64,000 bases of DNA from Pseudomonas sp. UBA5706 (GCF_002419965.1 NZ_DIHC01000026.1:1-64000), one strand, 5' to 3'. Positions 44,378 through 53,572 are shown, counted from the first letter of the stretch. The notes: a model not told the origin generated them from the sequence alone. Numbers and translations are program-made.

Positions 44378-46867
44378 ATGGCACACTCGACCCGTCCAAG
44401 CGATGGCATGCCGGTCACGTCGGATCTCAAGGATTTCGACACGGCTTCCGGGAACCGCACCGAACGCCTGATCTTCAACCATCGCCGATTGCTGATCGCA
44501 ATTTGTATTCTGCTGACCCTGAGCCTGGGCTTTTTGTCCACGAAGCTGCAGGTCAAGGCCAGCTTCGAAGACATGATGCCGCAGTCCCAGCCCTTCGTTA
44601 AAAACTATCTGGAGCATTCCGGCTCCCTGCGCAGCCTGGGTAACTCGGTGCGCATCGTCGTGACCCACCGCGACGGTGATATCTACGACCCGGCGTATTT
44701 ACAGACCCTGCGCGAGATCAACGACAAGGTGTACCTGTACCCCGGCGTTGACCGCGCGTTTGTGAAGTCGCTGTGGATGCCGGTGGTGCGCTGGAACGAA
44801 ATCACTGCCGACGGCTTCCAGGGTGGACCGGTGATGCCCATCGGCTTCGACGGCTCGCCGGCCAGCGTCGAGGCATTGCGCTTCAATGTGCGGCGCTCGG
44901 GTATCACCGGGTCGCTGGTGGGTAACGATCAGAAGTCATCGATGATTTTTCTGCCCTTGATCGACAGGGATGCTGTCAGCGGCGAGGCTTTCGACTACAA
45001 GGCGTTCCGCGATCAGATCGAGTCATTGCGCAAAGAGTTTGCGCAGCGCGGTGTGGACATTCAGGTGATCGGCTTTGCGCAACTGATCGGTGACCTGATT
45101 GACGGCCTGAATCAGGTGCTGATGTATTTCCTCATCGCCGCCATCACCGCAACGCTGTTTATCCTGTTCTATACCCGCTGTTGGCGCAGCACCCTGCTGG
45201 TGACCGGTTGCTCGATTGTGGCGGTGGTCTGGCAAATGGGCTTGATGCAGGCGTTTGGGTTCGTACTTGACCCGTATTCGATCCTGGTGCCGTTCCTCAT
45301 CTTTGCCATCGGCGTATCCCACGGCGCGCAAAAAATGAACGGCGTGATGCAGGACATCGGGCGCGGGACCCATAAATACATCGCCGCACGCTTCACTTTC
45401 CGCCGGCTCTTCCTGGCTGGCATGACTGCTTTGCTGGCCGACGCCGTAGGGTTCGCGGTGCTGGCGGTGATCGACATTCCGGTGATTCGTGGCCTGGCGG
45501 CAGCGGCCAGCATTGGTGTGGCGGTATTGATCTTCACCAACCTGATTCTGCTGCCTGTGCTGCTGTCATTCACCGGCGTGAGCAGTGCCTCGGCGGCGCG
45601 CAGCCAGCGGCGACTGCAAGGCACGCATCCCCTGCTGGTGTGGCTCAGCGGCTTTGCAGAGAAACGCCGTGCCGTGTGGGTGATCCTGCTGACTATCGCG
45701 CTCACGGCGGGCGGCTGGATGGTCGCGCTGAACATCCAGATCGGCGACCTTGATCCCGGTGCGCCGGAACTGCGCGCCGACTCGACCTACAACAAGGACA
45801 ACGCCTACATCAGCAGCCATTACCAGCTGTCCAGCGATCAGTTCGCGGTCATCGTAGCGACGCCGCCACAAGGCCTGATCAATTACGAAACCCTGCTGGA
45901 AATGGACCGCCTGGAGCAGATTCTGCGCGACTTGCCGGGGGTGCAGACCACCGTGTCGGCCGCGACCCTGGCCCGGTCCTATACCAAGGTGGGCTTCGAG
46001 GGGTCGTTGAAATGGGAGAGCATCAACCGCGACCCGTTCGTGTTGCAGGACGCGATGAATCTGGTGTCCGCCACTAGCCCGGAAATGTTTAACGATGCGC
46101 GCTCGGTGGCGCCGATCATTGCCTTTCTCAGCGACCACAAGGCCGAAACCCTGACCCGCGTGGTCGCGGCGGTCGAGGCGTTTGCCAAGACCCATAACAC
46201 CGAAGAGCGGCAATTCCTGCTGGCGGCAGGCACCTCGGGGATCGACGCGGCAACCAACATCGCGGTGGAGCACGCCAACCGGACCATGCTGCTGTACGTG
46301 TACGCGGCGGTGGTGCTGCTGTGCTTCATCACCTTCCGCAGCTGGCGGGCGGTGATCGTCGCCGTGGTGCCGTTGCTGGTCACCACCATTTTATGTGAGG
46401 CGCTGATGGTCATGCTGGGCATCGGCGTGAAAGTGGCGACCTTGCCCGTGACAGCCCTCGGCGTCGGGATAGGCGTGGACTATTCGTTGTACCTGCTGAC
46501 CATCCACCTCTACCACCAGCGCCAAGGCGCCTCGGTGCGTGACGCTTACCTCGCGGCGCTGTCCTCCACCGGCAAGGTCGTGGCCTTGATCGGCGTGACG
46601 CTGTCCGCCGGCGTGGTCACCTGGGCCTGGTCGCCGATCAAGTTCCAGGCCGACATGGGCATCCTGCTCGCGTTCATGTTCCTGTGGAACATGCTGGGCG
46701 CGCTGATATTGGTGCCGAGCCTGGCCGCGTTCCTGCTGCCGCAGTCGCGGCTGACCCAGCAGGGCGGGCAAGCGCGTGACACCCGCGCGCTCAATCCCAA
46801 GGTTGAAAACTCGCCGCCGGCGCAAACATTGGCGACGAGCAAGCCGCCCACCGCGCGGGCGAGTTGA
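44378..46867 (+). CDS. RND superfamily transporter (MMPL-type)
   Basis: The 829-residue inner-membrane protein is of the MMPL/RND lipid-type family, with two halves of one plus five membrane segments. The first half begins with a short cytoplasmic tail and TM1 (LLIAICILLTLSLGFLSTKL), a large periplasmic loop, then TM2-6 around residues 240-400 (LVPFLIFAIGVSHGAQKMNG, LADAVGFAVLAVIDIPVIRG). The second half repeats this, ending near 800 with AFMFLWNMLGALILVPSLAA. Such proteins move hydrophobic molecules between membranes. With DUF1302, DUF1329 and YCF48 it forms the presumed substrate transport module of the island; direction is unknown. Confidence 0.9.
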   Translation: MAHSTRPSDGMPVTSDLKDFDTASGNRTERLIFNHRRLLIAICILLTLSLGFLSTKLQVKASFEDMMPQSQPFVKNYLEHSGSLRSLGNSVRIVVTHRDGDIYDPAYLQTLREINDKVYLYPGVDRAFVKSLWMPVVRWNEITADGFQGGPVMPIGFDGSPASVEALRFNVRRSGITGSLVGNDQKSSMIFLPLIDRDAVSGEAFDYKAFRDQIESLRKEFAQRGVDIQVIGFAQLIGDLIDGLNQVLMYFLIAAITATLFILFYTRCWRSTLLVTGCSIVAVVWQMGLMQAFGFVLDPYSILVPFLIFAIGVSHGAQKMNGVMQDIGRGTHKYIAARFTFRRLFLAGMTALLADAVGFAVLAVIDIPVIRGLAAAASIGVAVLIFTNLILLPVLLSFTGVSSASAARSQRRLQGTHPLLVWLSGFAEKRRAVWVILLTIALTAGGWMVALNIQIGDLDPGAPELRADSTYNKDNAYISSHYQLSSDQFAVIVATPPQGLINYETLLEMDRLEQILRDLPGVQTTVSAATLARSYTKVGFEGSLKWESINRDPFVLQDAMNLVSATSPEMFNDARSVAPIIAFLSDHKAETLTRVVAAVEAFAKTHNTEERQFLLAAGTSGIDAATNIAVEHANRTMLLYVYAAVVLLCFITFRSWRAVIVAVVPLLVTTILCEALMVMLGIGVKVATLPVTALGVGIGVDYSLYLLTIHLYHQRQGASVRDAYLAALSSTGKVVALIGVTLSAGVVTWAWSPIKFQADMGILLAFMFLWNMLGALILVPSLAAFLLPQSRLTQQGGQARDTRALNPKVENSPPAQTLATSKPPTARAS

Positions 46868-46926
46868 GGGCAGCGCCATGCCCATGCCAGTCACAAAAAC
46901 AATAATGAGAAGGGGAAGGCCACGCC

Positions 46927-47670
46927 ATGCAGCTCAATACCGAACAACCTACCGCTGAACACCAAGCCGCTGTCTTCAAGGTCTGGCGCCTGTGTGCGTG
47001 GGCCGGCCCGCTCTATCTGGTGGGGTTGGTTGCCTTCTGGGGCCTGCTTGCCGGTTTCCTGCCAGCGCCACGGCAGTACTTCAATGCCGAACAGATCACC
47101 GGGTTTTTCCTGGCCAATAACCTGAAGATCCGTGTCGGCATGGTTGGCACCTTGTTCGTCGCACCGCTGTATTACGTATGGAGCCTGGTGATTTCCGCTG
47201 TGATGAAAAAAATCGAGGGGCCGGACGGGTTGCTCGCGCAACTGGAGTTCGTCGGCGGGATCGCCACGGCGTTTGTCACCCTGGGCTTTTCGATCATGTG
47301 GTTGACCGCCAGCGTGCGCACCGCCCTGCGCTCGCCCGAGGACATCCAGATGCTGACCGATATCGGCTGGTTCATCTTCGACACCACGATCATGGTCACG
47401 GCGATCCAGATGTGTGCATTTGGCGCTGCCCTCTTCATGGACCGGCGCGCCCGCCCGTTGCTGCCCAAGTGGCTAGGCTGGGCGTCGTTTGCCATCGCCG
47501 CGACCTTCATTGCGGCTTACATCATGCCGTTTGTCGAAGACGGCCCGTTCGCTTGGCACGGCCTGATCACCTACTGGGTGGTGCTCAGCAGTTTCTTCGC
47601 CTGGATGGTGCTGACCAGCATCTTGCTCTTTCCGGCCATCCGCCAAGTCGAGCAGGAATGCCGGGTTTAG
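46927..47670 (+). CDS. Six-TM membrane protein of unknown function
   Basis: The 247-residue protein has about six hydrophobic segments (GPLYLVGLVAFWGLLAGFL, GTLFVAPLYYVWSLVIS, GGIATAFVTLGFSIMWLTA, IMVTAIQMCAFGAALFM, WASFAIAATFIAAYIMP, LITYWVVLSSFFAWMVLTSI) and no signal peptide. I do not recognise the family. It lies in the same operon between the RND gene and the NorEF-like pair, which suggests a membrane complex, but nothing in the sequence says with what. Confidence 0.75.
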   Translation: MQLNTEQPTAEHQAAVFKVWRLCAWAGPLYLVGLVAFWGLLAGFLPAPRQYFNAEQITGFFLANNLKIRVGMVGTLFVAPLYYVWSLVISAVMKKIEGPDGLLAQLEFVGGIATAFVTLGFSIMWLTASVRTALRSPEDIQMLTDIGWFIFDTTIMVTAIQMCAFGAALFMDRRARPLLPKWLGWASFAIAATFIAAYIMPFVEDGPFAWHGLITYWVVLSSFFAWMVLTSILLFPAIRQVEQECRV

Positions 47671-47685
47671 TCCGAGGTGGCCCAC

Positions 47686-48249
47686 ATGAAGGCGGTCCGC
47701 GTTTTACCTGGCGTGACGGGAATCTGGATTTTCATTCTGCTGGATATGACGTTCTTCAGCGTGCTGTTCCTCGCCTATGTCACGGAAAGGTCCGGGCAGG
47801 TGGCGCTATTCACCGCATCCCAGGCGCAACTGAACGTACCCCTCGGGCTGTGCAACATGCTGGTGCTGCTGACCAGTTCGTGGCTCGTCGCGCAGGCAGT
47901 GCATGGCGCTCGTCGGGGCCAGCGTCGCGCGGCCGGGTGGCTGCTGCTGGCGGCGATAGCCTGTGCGGTGGCGTTCATCGGGATCAAGGCGTTTGAGTAC
48001 AGCGAGGAGTTTTCCCGAGGTATCACGCCCCTGACCAATGGCTTTTTCATGCTGTATTTCAGCCTGACGTTCTTTCACGTCCTGCATGTACTGGTGGGCT
48101 GCGCGGTGCTGGCCGTCATGGCTCGCAACACGTGGCAGGGCGCCTACGGCGTCGGCCGGACCAGCGGCCTTGAAACCGGGGCCACCTATTGGCACATGGT
48201 CGACCTGCTCTGGATCATGCTTTTTCCACTCCTGTACCTGGCCAAATGA
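47686..48249 (+). CDS. Cytochrome c oxidase subunit III-like protein (NorE type)
   Basis: The 187-residue protein has five hydrophobic segments of the heme-copper oxidase subunit III family in its short NorE-like form. Seen are GVTGIWIFILLDMTFFSVL near the start, FFMLYFSLTFFHVLHVLVGC with the conserved His pair, and GATYWHMVDLLWIMLFPLLY at the end. No catalytic subunit I or II is in the window. It starts at the ATG 47686 after GAGGTGG; the next gene overlaps its stop by 4 bases. Confidence 0.88.
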   Translation: MKAVRVLPGVTGIWIFILLDMTFFSVLFLAYVTERSGQVALFTASQAQLNVPLGLCNMLVLLTSSWLVAQAVHGARRGQRRAAGWLLLAAIACAVAFIGIKAFEYSEEFSRGITPLTNGFFMLYFSLTFFHVLHVLVGCAVLAVMARNTWQGAYGVGRTSGLETGATYWHMVDLLWIMLFPLLYLAK

Positions 48250-48512
48250 CCATGGATCTCTTATTCAATCGTCGCGTTGCGGTCTGGGTGGCGCTGATGC
48301 TTGCCACCGGTATCGGGGCCTGGTTTGCCGGGCTGCCGGCGGGTGAGCACTGGGCTGCGGCGGCGATTCTGGGGCTGGCGGCGCTGAAGATGGCCTTTGT
48401 CATGCTGTGGTTCATGGAGCTGCTTGGCGCGCCGCACCTCTGGCAAATGGTGTTCGGGACATGGCTGCTGGTGATCAGCGCGTTATTGATCGGCAGCTTC
48501 ATCCTTTTCTGA
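48246..48512 (+). CDS. Cytochrome c oxidase subunit IV-like protein (NorF type)
   Basis: The 88-residue protein has three hydrophobic segments (VWVALMLATGIGAWFAGL, AILGLAALKMAFVMLWFMEL, MVFGTWLLVISALLIGSFIL). This is the NorF/COX4-pro pattern, with the K-M-x-F-V-M-L-W-F-M-E-L core. Its start overlaps the NorE-like stop (ATGA). As an orphan NorEF pair in a catabolic island its partner is unclear: an oxidase encoded elsewhere or the adjacent membrane protein. Confidence 0.85.
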   Translation: MTMDLLFNRRVAVWVALMLATGIGAWFAGLPAGEHWAAAAILGLAALKMAFVMLWFMELLGAPHLWQMVFGTWLLVISALLIGSFILF

Positions 48513-48552
48513 AACACAACGACGACCTCGAAAACAACAACAGGAGAACACC

Positions 48553-49299
48553 ATGTTCGATCTCACCGGCAAGAATGCCATCGTCACAGGTGGAGCTTCA
48601 GGTATCGGCGCCGCCACGGCGCGCCGCCTGCGCAAGGCGGGTGCCCGGGTCTGGATCGCCGATGTCAGTCAGGCTGACGAAGAAGGCTGCCACTACCGCA
48701 AGGTCGATGTGTCCGAGGCGGCCGATATCATCAAGGTGTGCGACGAGGTAAAGAACGACGCGGGCCATCTGGACATCTACGTCAACAATGCAGCGATCTC
48801 CAGCGGCCATCTGCTGGCCGATGCCGACCTTAAGCGTTCCGAGCGCTTCTGGCGGATCAACCAGATGGGCGTGCAGATGGGCATCAAGGAGGCTGCAGCG
48901 CGGATGACGGCGGGCGGTTCGATCATCAACTTTTCATCGATTACCGCCGTGCGTGGTTTTGCCCAATGGGGCGAGTACGCCGCAACCAAAGGCGCCATCA
49001 TCGCGTTGACGCAGACCGCTGCGGTTGAATATGGGGCCCGGGGCATTCGCGTGAACTGTATTGCCCCCGGCATCATCGAGACCCCGATGGCCATGAGCGA
49101 GGCACCGGACATGGTGCGTAAGAATGCTGCTGTGTTTGCCTTGCTCGGTCGCATCGGGCAACCCGAGGAGCTGGCAGCCGTGGTGCATTTTTTGGCCAGC
49201 GACGACGCCAGCTATATCACCGGGCAGATCCTCTCGGTGGACGGCGGCTGGAGCACGGGCACGTCGATTCGCGGGATTGAGCTGGCGCTGGCAACTTGA
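48553..49299 (+). CDS. Short-chain dehydrogenase/reductase
   Basis: The 248-residue classical SDR has the NAD(P) motif VTGGASGIGAATARR, the NNAAIS structural motif, and the catalytic Ser, Tyr and Lys in NFSSITAV and YAATKGAIIALT. The Asp at the end of beta-2 (WIADVSQAD) favours NAD over NADP, which suits oxidation of an alcohol. It is the last gene of the plus-strand operon from DUF1302. A candidate alcohol dehydrogenase for P450 or diol products; substrate not readable. AACAGGAG precedes the ATG. Confidence 0.9.
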   Translation: MFDLTGKNAIVTGGASGIGAATARRLRKAGARVWIADVSQADEEGCHYRKVDVSEAADIIKVCDEVKNDAGHLDIYVNNAAISSGHLLADADLKRSERFWRINQMGVQMGIKEAAARMTAGGSIINFSSITAVRGFAQWGEYAATKGAIIALTQTAAVEYGARGIRVNCIAPGIIETPMAMSEAPDMVRKNAAVFALLGRIGQPEELAAVVHFLASDDASYITGQILSVDGGWSTGTSIRGIELALAT

Positions 49300-49306
49300 A
49301 GGGTGA

Positions 49307-49336
49307 GGCGCCGGGCAGCGTGCGCTGCCCGGCGCC
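49307..49336. terminator. Perfect hairpin between convergent SDR and aldehyde dehydrogenase genes
   Basis: GGCGCCGGGCAGC (49307-49319) and GCTGCCCGGCGCC (49324-49336) form a perfect 13-base-pair stem with a 4-base loop, between two convergent stops. There is no long T-run. A two-way terminator or transcription roadblock is likely. Confidence 0.7.
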
Positions 49337-49345
49337 CTTGGGCGA

Positions 49346-50788
49346 TCAGCCCTGTATGTAGGCCACTTGCGTGTGGGTGTATTCGTAGAGCCCGTGCTTG
49401 CCATCGGTGCCGCCGATGCCGGAGCGACGTACGCCAGCATGGAAACCCTGGAAGGCTTCGAAGTTCTCGCGATTGACGTAGGTCTCGCCAAACTTCAGCG
49501 CGCCGATGGCGTGCATCGAACTGGTCAGGCTGGTAGTGAAAATCGACGAGCTCAAGCCGTATTCGCTGTCATTGGCGCGAGCGATGCCCTCGTCGAGGTC
49601 TTCAATGGCGTCGACCATGACCACCGGGCCAAAAATCTCCCGTTGCAGAATATCCATCCCCGCACGCGTGCCGGTGATCACGGTGGGCTTGAAGAAACAG
49701 CCATTACCGGTGTCCAGGTGTTTGCCGTCGGTGAGGATCTGCGCGCCCTTGGCCACGGCATCGTCGACCAACGCGCCAAGGCGTTCGACGGCGGCACGGT
49801 TGATCACCGGGCCCATTTCTACTGGCTGGCCGCCGAGGGGGTCGCCAAACTGAATGGTTGCAAATGCCGCTGCCAGTTGTTCGCAGAACTGGGCCTGAAC
49901 ACCGTGCTGGACGTAGACCCGCTCCGTGCAGTTGCAAGCCTGGCCGCTGTTAAGGCTCTTGGTGGCTTTCATGGCGGCGACCGCCAGGTCAATATTGGCG
50001 TCGTCCAGAATGATGGCCGGTGCCTTGCCCCCCAGTTCCAGGTTGACCTTGGTGATATTGCGCGCAGCGTTGGCCATGATTGCAGCACCTGCGGCTGAAC
50101 TGCCGGTGAAACTGATCATATCCACCAGCGGATGAGCCACCAACGCCTGGCCGACACCTGCGCCCACTCCGCCGATCAGGTTAAACACGCCGGCCGGCAA
50201 TTGCGCTTGTTCGACGATCCGTGCGAATTCATAGGCGCTGTACGGGGTTTCCTCGCTGGGTTTGATCACCACCGTATTGCCGGTCAGCAAGGCCGGGGCG
50301 ACCTTGCGCACCACCATGAACAGCGGGAAGTTCCACGGCAAAATGCCCGCCACCACGCCCATTGGGCGGCGAAACAACAGGATGTTTTCCTTGGGCCGAT
50401 CGCTGGCGACGATCTCGCCCTCGATACGCCGCGCCCACTCTGCGTTGTAATCCAGGTATTCGGCGGCCAGCGCCACTTCCAGTTCAGCCAGTGGCAGCAC
50501 CTTGCCTTGCTCGATGGCAATCACCTGGGCCAGGCGTGGCAGGTTTTCCCGGATCAGCTTGGCCATGCGCCGCAGGTATTGCCCGCGTTCATTGGCGGGC
50601 AGGGCGGCCCAGCGATCCTGAGCCTTGCGCGCGGCGGACACCGCCTCGTCGACCAGCGCCGCATTGCCGTCCGGGATCGAACCGATCAGGCCTTGGGTCG
50701 AGGGGTTGAAGACCTCGATGCGCTGGCCGGAGTCGGCGACGAAGCGGCCATCGAGAAAATGTTGGAAAGTAAATTCAGGCATTGTCAT
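49346..50788 (-). CDS. AldA-like 2-hydroxyaldehyde dehydrogenase
   Basis: The 480-residue NAD aldehyde dehydrogenase resembles E. coli AldA (lactaldehyde/glycolaldehyde dehydrogenase) along its length. Shared segments include EWARRIEGEI with RPKENILLF, GILPWNFP, and GETYVNRENFEAFQGFHAGV followed by SGIGGTDGKHGLYEY. The catalytic Cys is in SGQACNCTERVYVQ (first Cys of CNC by alignment), the general base Glu in NLELGGKAPA. AldA converts 2-hydroxyaldehydes to 2-hydroxyacids, the substrate class of the enzyme encoded just upstream; the two genes overlap by 4 bases (ATGA). Operon order is P450, 2-hydroxyacid dehydrogenase, this gene. Confidence 0.93.
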   Translation of the reverse strand: MTMPEFTFQHFLDGRFVADSGQRIEVFNPSTQGLIGSIPDGNAALVDEAVSAARKAQDRWAALPANERGQYLRRMAKLIRENLPRLAQVIAIEQGKVLPLAELEVALAAEYLDYNAEWARRIEGEIVASDRPKENILLFRRPMGVVAGILPWNFPLFMVVRKVAPALLTGNTVVIKPSEETPYSAYEFARIVEQAQLPAGVFNLIGGVGAGVGQALVAHPLVDMISFTGSSAAGAAIMANAARNITKVNLELGGKAPAIILDDANIDLAVAAMKATKSLNSGQACNCTERVYVQHGVQAQFCEQLAAAFATIQFGDPLGGQPVEMGPVINRAAVERLGALVDDAVAKGAQILTDGKHLDTGNGCFFKPTVITGTRAGMDILQREIFGPVVMVDAIEDLDEGIARANDSEYGLSSSIFTTSLTSSMHAIGALKFGETYVNRENFEAFQGFHAGVRRSGIGGTDGKHGLYEYTHTQVAYIQG

Positions 50789-51999
50789 TTCACGCTCCGA
50801 AGCAGGGTATGTGAGGCATCTGGCTGGGCAGTGGCGGTTAGAAATTGCGGCAGCTTGCCCGCCACCGTGATGTGTTGACGGCTGATCTCATCGAGATTGG
50901 CGCAGCCGAGCAGGGCGAGCGTGCGCGCGGTTTCCTGACGCAGCAGGCTAAGCACGCGTTGCACACCCGGCTGGCCGAAGCCCGCCAGCCCGTAAAGGTA
51001 GGGACGGCCAACCATGCAGGCACGCGCGCCCATCGCCAGCGCCTTGACGATGTGACTGCCGCGTCGTACGCCGCCGTCGAGCACCACTTCCAGCTGATCG
51101 CCCACGGCATCGACGATGTCGGCGATCAGGTCCACGGTGGCCGCGGTACCGTCGAGCTGGCGCCCGCCGTGGTTGGAGACGATGATTCCGCTGACCCCGG
51201 CGGCCACCGCATCACGGGCGTTGGCTATCGATTGCAGGCCCTTGATCACGAACGGCTTGCCCCAATGTTTCATCAGCCGTTCAATCCTGGCCCAAGTGAT
51301 GTTCTGTTCCATCTTTGCGGCAAAGAATGCGGCCAGCGTGCCCAGGTCGCCGCCGTCGGGCGTGGGAACATTGGGCAAACTGAACCCGCCTCCGGCCAGG
51401 TAATCCAGGCACCAGCGCGGGCGCTGGGCGAAAGACCAGAAGTTTTTGCTGTTCAAACGCGGTGGTACGGTGAGGCCATGACGCAAGTCGCGCTCGCGGT
51501 TGCCGGCGACGATGGTGTCGACCGTCAGGCAGATCGCATCGAAACCGGCCGCCTTGCAGCGGTCGATCATGTGCAGGTTCAGCCCGTCGTCGTTGAGCAG
51601 GTACAGCTGATAGATTTTCGGTCCCGTGCACCTCTGGCTCACCGCTTCGATGCTGGTGGTGGCCATGGTCGACAGGCAGTAGCCGATGCCGGCCCGAGCG
51701 GCTTCCTCGGCTACGGCCAGTTCACCCGCCGGGTGAAACACTCGCGTCAGGCCGGTGGGCGATAACAGCAGTGGCCATTCCAGCGGACAGCCGAACACAG
51801 TGCGGCGCATATCGACCTTGCGGATGTCGTGCAAATAGTGCGGCACCAGGTCGTAGCGCGCGAAGGCACCTGAATTGGCGCGCAGGGTCAGCTCATCCTC
51901 GGCGCCCCCTTCCATGTAGTGGAACAACGGCGCCGGTAAACGGCTGCGCGCCGCTGCGACGAAATCCTGCACGTTGAAGCATTCTTCAAGTCGGCTCAC
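50785..51999 (-). CDS. FMN-dependent alpha-hydroxyacid dehydrogenase/oxidase (LldD family)
   Basis: The 404-residue TIM-barrel flavoprotein oxidises an L-2-hydroxyacid to a 2-oxoacid. The FMN and active-site signature SNHGGRQLDG carries the catalytic His and Arg. Other conserved parts are PLLLSPTGLTRVFHPAGELA and the Lys in PFVIKGLQSIANARDAV, then VVLDGGVRRGSHIVKALAMG. It lies 29 bases after the P450 and overlaps the AldA-like gene, which makes its substrate. Together with the FAD enzyme at 34258 the island can oxidise both stereoisomers. Acceptor (quinone, cytochrome or oxygen) is not readable. Confidence 0.93.
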   Translation of the reverse strand: MSRLEECFNVQDFVAAARSRLPAPLFHYMEGGAEDELTLRANSGAFARYDLVPHYLHDIRKVDMRRTVFGCPLEWPLLLSPTGLTRVFHPAGELAVAEEAARAGIGYCLSTMATTSIEAVSQRCTGPKIYQLYLLNDDGLNLHMIDRCKAAGFDAICLTVDTIVAGNRERDLRHGLTVPPRLNSKNFWSFAQRPRWCLDYLAGGGFSLPNVPTPDGGDLGTLAAFFAAKMEQNITWARIERLMKHWGKPFVIKGLQSIANARDAVAAGVSGIIVSNHGGRQLDGTAATVDLIADIVDAVGDQLEVVLDGGVRRGSHIVKALAMGARACMVGRPYLYGLAGFGQPGVQRVLSLLRQETARTLALLGCANLDEISRQHITVAGKLPQFLTATAQPDASHTLLRSVK

Positions 52000-52028
52000 A
52001 GGCCCACCCCCTTATTGAAGGATGAGGC

Positions 52029-53270
52029 TCACTGGGCCTTGTAGCGCACGGGCAGGTCATGGGGACCGCGGGCAAAGTAGGAGTCGATCCAATGCACGTC
52101 GTCAGACAGCGGCTCAAGCACGGCCAGGCGTTTGAATACCACTTCCAGTGCCTTGCCCGCTTCCATCCGGCTCAGGTAGCTGCCCAGGCAAAAATGTGGG
52201 CCCTGGCCGAAGGACATGATGGGCACACTGACCTTGCGGTCGATGTCGAACACTTCGCCGTCAGGGAACATGCTCTCGTCGCGGTTGGCCGAGGCCAGCA
52301 GCGGCATGATGGTCGAGCCCTTGGGGATGGCCACGCCGGCAAGCTCGGCGTCTTCGGTGGTATGGCGAAAGATCATCTGCACGGGGGGCTCGAAGCGCAG
52401 CACTTCTTCAAGCAACGCGGGGATCAGGCTCGGATCATTGCGCACACGCCGTTCTACCTCGGGGTAACGGTGCAGCAGGGTCAGGGTACTGCCCAGCAGA
52501 TTGGTGGTGGTTTCCACGCCGCCGATCAGCAGTAAGACCGCCATCGACAGCACCTGGACGTGGCTGAGTTTCTCTCCCTGGACATCCGCCTGAATCAGGG
52601 TCGAGATGATGTCGTTGCCGGGGTTAGCGGTACGCAGGGCAATGATGTCTTCCATGAACGCGCGCAATTGGTCGGAGTTCTGCTTGATCTGCGCCAGGCG
52701 TGGCGCGTTATAGGCGGCGCGGTTGGCGGCGGCGAGGGTGTCGTCGACCCACACCTTGAATTCGGCGCGCCGCTCGGTCGGCACCCCCAGCACTTCCGAG
52801 ATCACAGTCACCGGAAACAGCGCGGTGAAATCCCAGACCCAATCGCATTCCCCTTCGTTGCCATGCTTGGCGATGATGTCGTCGATCAAGTCATTGGCAA
52901 TGTCGATGGCACGCTGTTGCAGGGCCTGGATCTTGCTCGGCGTGAAGGCCTTGTTGGCGATTTTGCGCAGGTGGATATGGCTCGGCGGGTCCATCGAGAT
53001 CATCGGCGGCACTTCCGGCACCGGGTCAAATTCCCCCAGCAGGGCCGGCCAGAACTGCGCCGAACTGTAGAGCTTGCCGTTTTTAAGCAGTGCATCGACC
53101 TCTACGTAACTGGCCACGGCGAACGCCTGCATACCTTCCAGCCATTTCACCGGCTCCTCGCGGCGCAACAGGTTGTAGAAGGGGTAGGGGTTCTGCTTGA
53201 CGTCATGGTCCAGGGGGTCATAAGTCTTTGCGGCAAAATCGCCGCCCTGGACAGCATGTGACTGATTCAT
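52029..53270 (-). CDS. Cytochrome P450 (class I bacterial)
   Basis: The 413-residue soluble P450 inserts one oxygen atom into an unknown hydrophobic substrate. The heme thiolate is Cys361 in FGQGPHFCLG; the K-helix ExxR is Glu289-Arg292 (EVLR); the I-helix oxygen-activation motif is GGVETT with Glu253-Thr254 in place of the more common Asp-Thr. A loop in SMDPPSHIHLRKIANKAF is as in other bacterial P450s. I chose the ATG at 53270 after GGAGAA; 22 more codons are open upstream. Electrons probably come from the ferredoxin and reductase at 31596-33224. It heads the operon with the 2-hydroxyacid and hydroxyaldehyde dehydrogenases. Confidence 0.95.
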   Translation of the reverse strand: MNQSHAVQGGDFAAKTYDPLDHDVKQNPYPFYNLLRREEPVKWLEGMQAFAVASYVEVDALLKNGKLYSSAQFWPALLGEFDPVPEVPPMISMDPPSHIHLRKIANKAFTPSKIQALQQRAIDIANDLIDDIIAKHGNEGECDWVWDFTALFPVTVISEVLGVPTERRAEFKVWVDDTLAAANRAAYNAPRLAQIKQNSDQLRAFMEDIIALRTANPGNDIISTLIQADVQGEKLSHVQVLSMAVLLLIGGVETTTNLLGSTLTLLHRYPEVERRVRNDPSLIPALLEEVLRFEPPVQMIFRHTTEDAELAGVAIPKGSTIMPLLASANRDESMFPDGEVFDIDRKVSVPIMSFGQGPHFCLGSYLSRMEAGKALEVVFKRLAVLEPLSDDVHWIDSYFARGPHDLPVRYKAQ

Positions 53271-53572
53271 GGGTTTCTCCGGCGCTGAGACTTTTATTCT
53301 TATGTTCCGGATGCGGTATCCGGTTCGCCTGTACACGCTATGCCCTAGCTGCTGCCTTGCTCAATGGCAATACGCGCCATTGGTGCTCTGCCTGTGCCAA
53401 TCGCAGTACCGCCTTGCCAAGGGGCCTGCCGGCACAAAGGCGTTTCAACGATTGTCACAAAGCGCCTGCGGCTGGCATCAATAGCAACGGCTTGGCGCAG
53501 GGGCTGCGGTTATAAGTGTCGAGCATAAAAACGGTTTGATGCTCCAGCCCAGAACAATAAAAGGACGCTTGT
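53271..53572. promoter_or_regulatory. Divergent control region between P450 and NTF2-fold operons
   Basis: No gene lies in these 302 bases. They must carry promoters for both the minus-strand P450 operon and the plus-strand operon at 53573. TTGTCACAAAGCGCCTG near 53454-53470 resembles TTGACAAGCGCCAAAGCG near 58191-58208 in front of the AraC gene, so they may share a regulator site; this is a visual match only. Confidence 0.4.
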
